DNA from: Hyphomicrobiales bacterium
GTDB lineage: Bacteria > Pseudomonadota > Alphaproteobacteria > Rhizobiales > JALURZ01
DNA length: 7,067 nucleotides
Direction of reading: 5' to 3'
Assembly (NCBI GenBank): GCA_027058735.1
Contig: JALURZ010000291.1
Coordinates: forward strand, 1-7,067
Shown in pieces: positions 6,082 through 7,067 of this stretch. Each line of letters begins with the position of its first letter. Within the stretch, counting starts at the first letter, position 1. The notes beneath the pieces were generated by a model that saw nothing but the letters and a program-made list of their open reading frames with translations, made no database searches and was not told the origin of the DNA. A program made the position numbers and the translations under genes.

Positions 6082-6301
6082 CGCTATTCCCCAAATTTTT
6101 GAGCTGTTGAATTGTCAGATTGTACGAGCCGGCGCTTGGTCAATTGAGGTAGGTCCAGTCCCGTCGAAAGCCGGCCCGGAAATCCGTCGCGGCCAATACG
6201 TCACAAAGCAGGTATCCGGTGGTCTGCCGGAACAATTCGCGGGCTTCGTAACACACTTTTTCCGCGTTGACCAGTTGCCGCGAACGGTTGTTCCGCCGCC
6301 C
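6082..6301 (-). other. Non-coding gap between fabG and acpP (acpP leader)
   Basis: This is the longest gap in the window. It holds the acpP ribosome binding site (GGGGA at 6088-6092), an AT-rich stretch just upstream (6085-6122), the weak promoter candidate, and two copies of the 7-mer GAATTGT/ACAATTC (6109-6115 and 6232-6238). Reading past the fabG stop, the same frame stays open from 6301 to a TGA at 6142-6140. A GTG at 6256 would give a 38-residue product that I do not recognise. I treat the stretch as non-coding leader but cannot exclude a small gene. Confidence 0.5.
6111..6143 (-). promoter_or_regulatory. Weak candidate promoter for acpP
   Basis: On the - strand, TTGACC (6143-6138) resembles a -35 box. 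A good -10-like TACAAT (6124-6119) follows at only 13 bases and GACAAT (6116-6111) at 21, so neither spacing is standard. The hexamer at the ideal 17-base spacing (ATCTGA) is poor. The case rests mostly on position: the 220-base gap before a gene that usually has its own strong promoter. Confidence 0.25.
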
Positions 6302-7039
6302 CTAAATCATCGCCATGCCACCATTGACATGGACGGTTTGCCCGGTCACGTAGGCGGCTTCTTCGCTGGCCAGATAGGTCACCGCCGCGGCCACTTCGTC
6401 ACTGGTGCCCAGACGCCCGGCCGGGATCGCACCCAGTATGGCGTCGCGCTGTTTTTCGTTCAAGGCATCGGTCATCGGCGTTGCGATAAATCCGGGCGCC
6501 ACGCAATTGGCCGTGATCCCGCGGCTGGCTACTTCCTGGGCCAGCGCCTTGGTCATGCCGGTCATGCCGGCCTTGGCGGCGGCGTAATTTATCTGTCCGG
6601 CATTGCCGGTGACGCCGACCACAGAGGTTATGGCGATGATCCGCCCCCAGCGCCGTTTCATCATCCCCCGCAGACAGGACCGCGCCAGATGAAATCCGGC
6701 CGTGAGATTGACCCGCAACACATCGTCCCACTGCGCATCCTTCATGCGCATGGCGATATTGTCGCGGGTAATGCCCGCATTGTTGACCAGAATATCAACA
6801 CGGCCCATGGCCTCTTCAGCGCGCGCCGCAAGCCGGTCCGCTTCGTTCAGATCGCCCAGATTGCAGGGCAGGACACGGGCGCGTTCACGAAGATCAGAGG
6901 CCAGCGCTTCCAGCGCCCCGGTGCGCGTGCCCGAAACACCCACCACCGCGCCGCGCCCATGCAGCGCGCGCGCGATCGCGCCGCCAATCCCCCCCGAGGC
7001 GCCGGTGACCAGGGCGGTTTTTCCTGTCAGATCGAACAT
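6302..7039 (-). CDS. fabG: 3-oxoacyl-ACP reductase FabG
   Basis: FabG reduces 3-oxoacyl-ACP to (R)-3-hydroxyacyl-ACP with NADPH, the first reduction of each fatty acid elongation cycle. The 245-residue product is a full-length short-chain dehydrogenase. It has the Rossmann motif TGASGGIG (12-19), NNAG (86-89), Asn111, and the catalytic Ser139, Tyr152 and Lys156 (YxxxK), then APGFIATPM (181-189) and the typical ending VNGGMAMI. GITRD after NNAG and placement beside acpP and fabF support FabG over other short-chain dehydrogenases such as PhaB. ATG at 7039 is preceded by GGGAG at an eight-base spacing, at the edge of a run of nine Gs. The upstream gene lies outside the window; fabD is the usual neighbour. 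Identification is secure. Confidence 0.97.
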   Translation of the reverse strand: MFDLTGKTALVTGASGGIGGAIARALHGRGAVVGVSGTRTGALEALASDLRERARVLPCNLGDLNEADRLAARAEEAMGRVDILVNNAGITRDNIAMRMKDAQWDDVLRVNLTAGFHLARSCLRGMMKRRWGRIIAITSVVGVTGNAGQINYAAAKAGMTGMTKALAQEVASRGITANCVAPGFIATPMTDALNEKQRDAILGAIPAGRLGTSDEVAAAVTYLASEEAAYVTGQTVHVNGGMAMI

Positions 7040-7047
7040 GGCCTATA

Positions 7048-7058
7048 CTCCCCCCCCC
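7048..7058 (-). promoter_or_regulatory. Ribosome binding site of fabG embedded in a G9 tract
   Basis: On the - strand a run of nine G (7058-7050) is followed by AG, giving a GGGGAG ribosome binding site eight bases before the fabG ATG. Length changes in the run would leave the spacing from the site to ATG unchanged, because the site lies at the downstream edge. Confidence 0.6.
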
Positions 7059-7067
7059 AGCGCGAAC

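Noticed and set aside
6111..6143. TTGACC with TACAAT as a confident acpP promoter
   Set aside because: The spacing is 13 bases, far below 16-18. It is kept only as a low-confidence candidate.
1..7067. A new defence, mobile or secondary-metabolite system
   Set aside because: All sizeable reading frames belong to known core genes. There is no transposase, integrase, repeat array, tRNA or clear foreign-composition island, and gaps are at most 220 bases.

Overview
This window is a GC-rich chromosomal segment (roughly two-thirds G+C by eye) carrying eight housekeeping genes. The protein sequences and the gene order (pdxA-rsmA facing gmk-yicC-mltG-fabF-acpP-fabG) point to an alphaproteobacterium. 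This is from recall of family sequences, not a search, and I cannot place it below class. I found no mobile element, CRISPR array, RNA gene, toxin or defence gene, and no convincing candidate for an undescribed system. All eight coding regions are recognisable core genes.

Layout. On the + strand, the window opens inside pdxA (vitamin B6 synthesis; 5' end missing), which overlaps rsmA (16S rRNA adenine dimethylation) by 4 bases. A 47-base convergent gap (1586-1632) follows. All remaining genes are on the - strand and read right to left: fabG, acpP, fabF (type II fatty acid synthesis), mltG (murein transglycosylase), a YicC-family ribonuclease gene and gmk (guanylate kinase). There are two sizeable non-coding gaps: 6082-6301 (220 bases) before acpP and 5695-5844 (150 bases) before fabF. 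Spacing within mltG-yicC-gmk is tight, with 45- and 41-base gaps and then an 8-base overlap, so these probably share a transcript with fabF. No stretch without a gene reaches 300 bases.

How the genes fit together. FabG reduces 3-oxoacyl groups carried on AcpP, and FabF elongates acyl chains on the same carrier, so the right third is a fatty acid synthesis module. It leads into an envelope gene (mltG) and then RNA and nucleotide genes. PdxA and RsmA form a separate short + strand unit whose upstream part lies outside the window.

Points worth a second look are small-scale. The main ones are a slippery heptamer near the pdxA stop whose -1 frame runs open into rsmA, a 53-codon open stretch after the fabG stop in the same frame, homopolymer G tracts at the fabG ribosome binding site and within fabF, strong inverted repeats inside rsmA and fabF, an AT-rich patch in mltG, and a 7-mer occurring three times in the acpP and fabF leaders. 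All could be chance.
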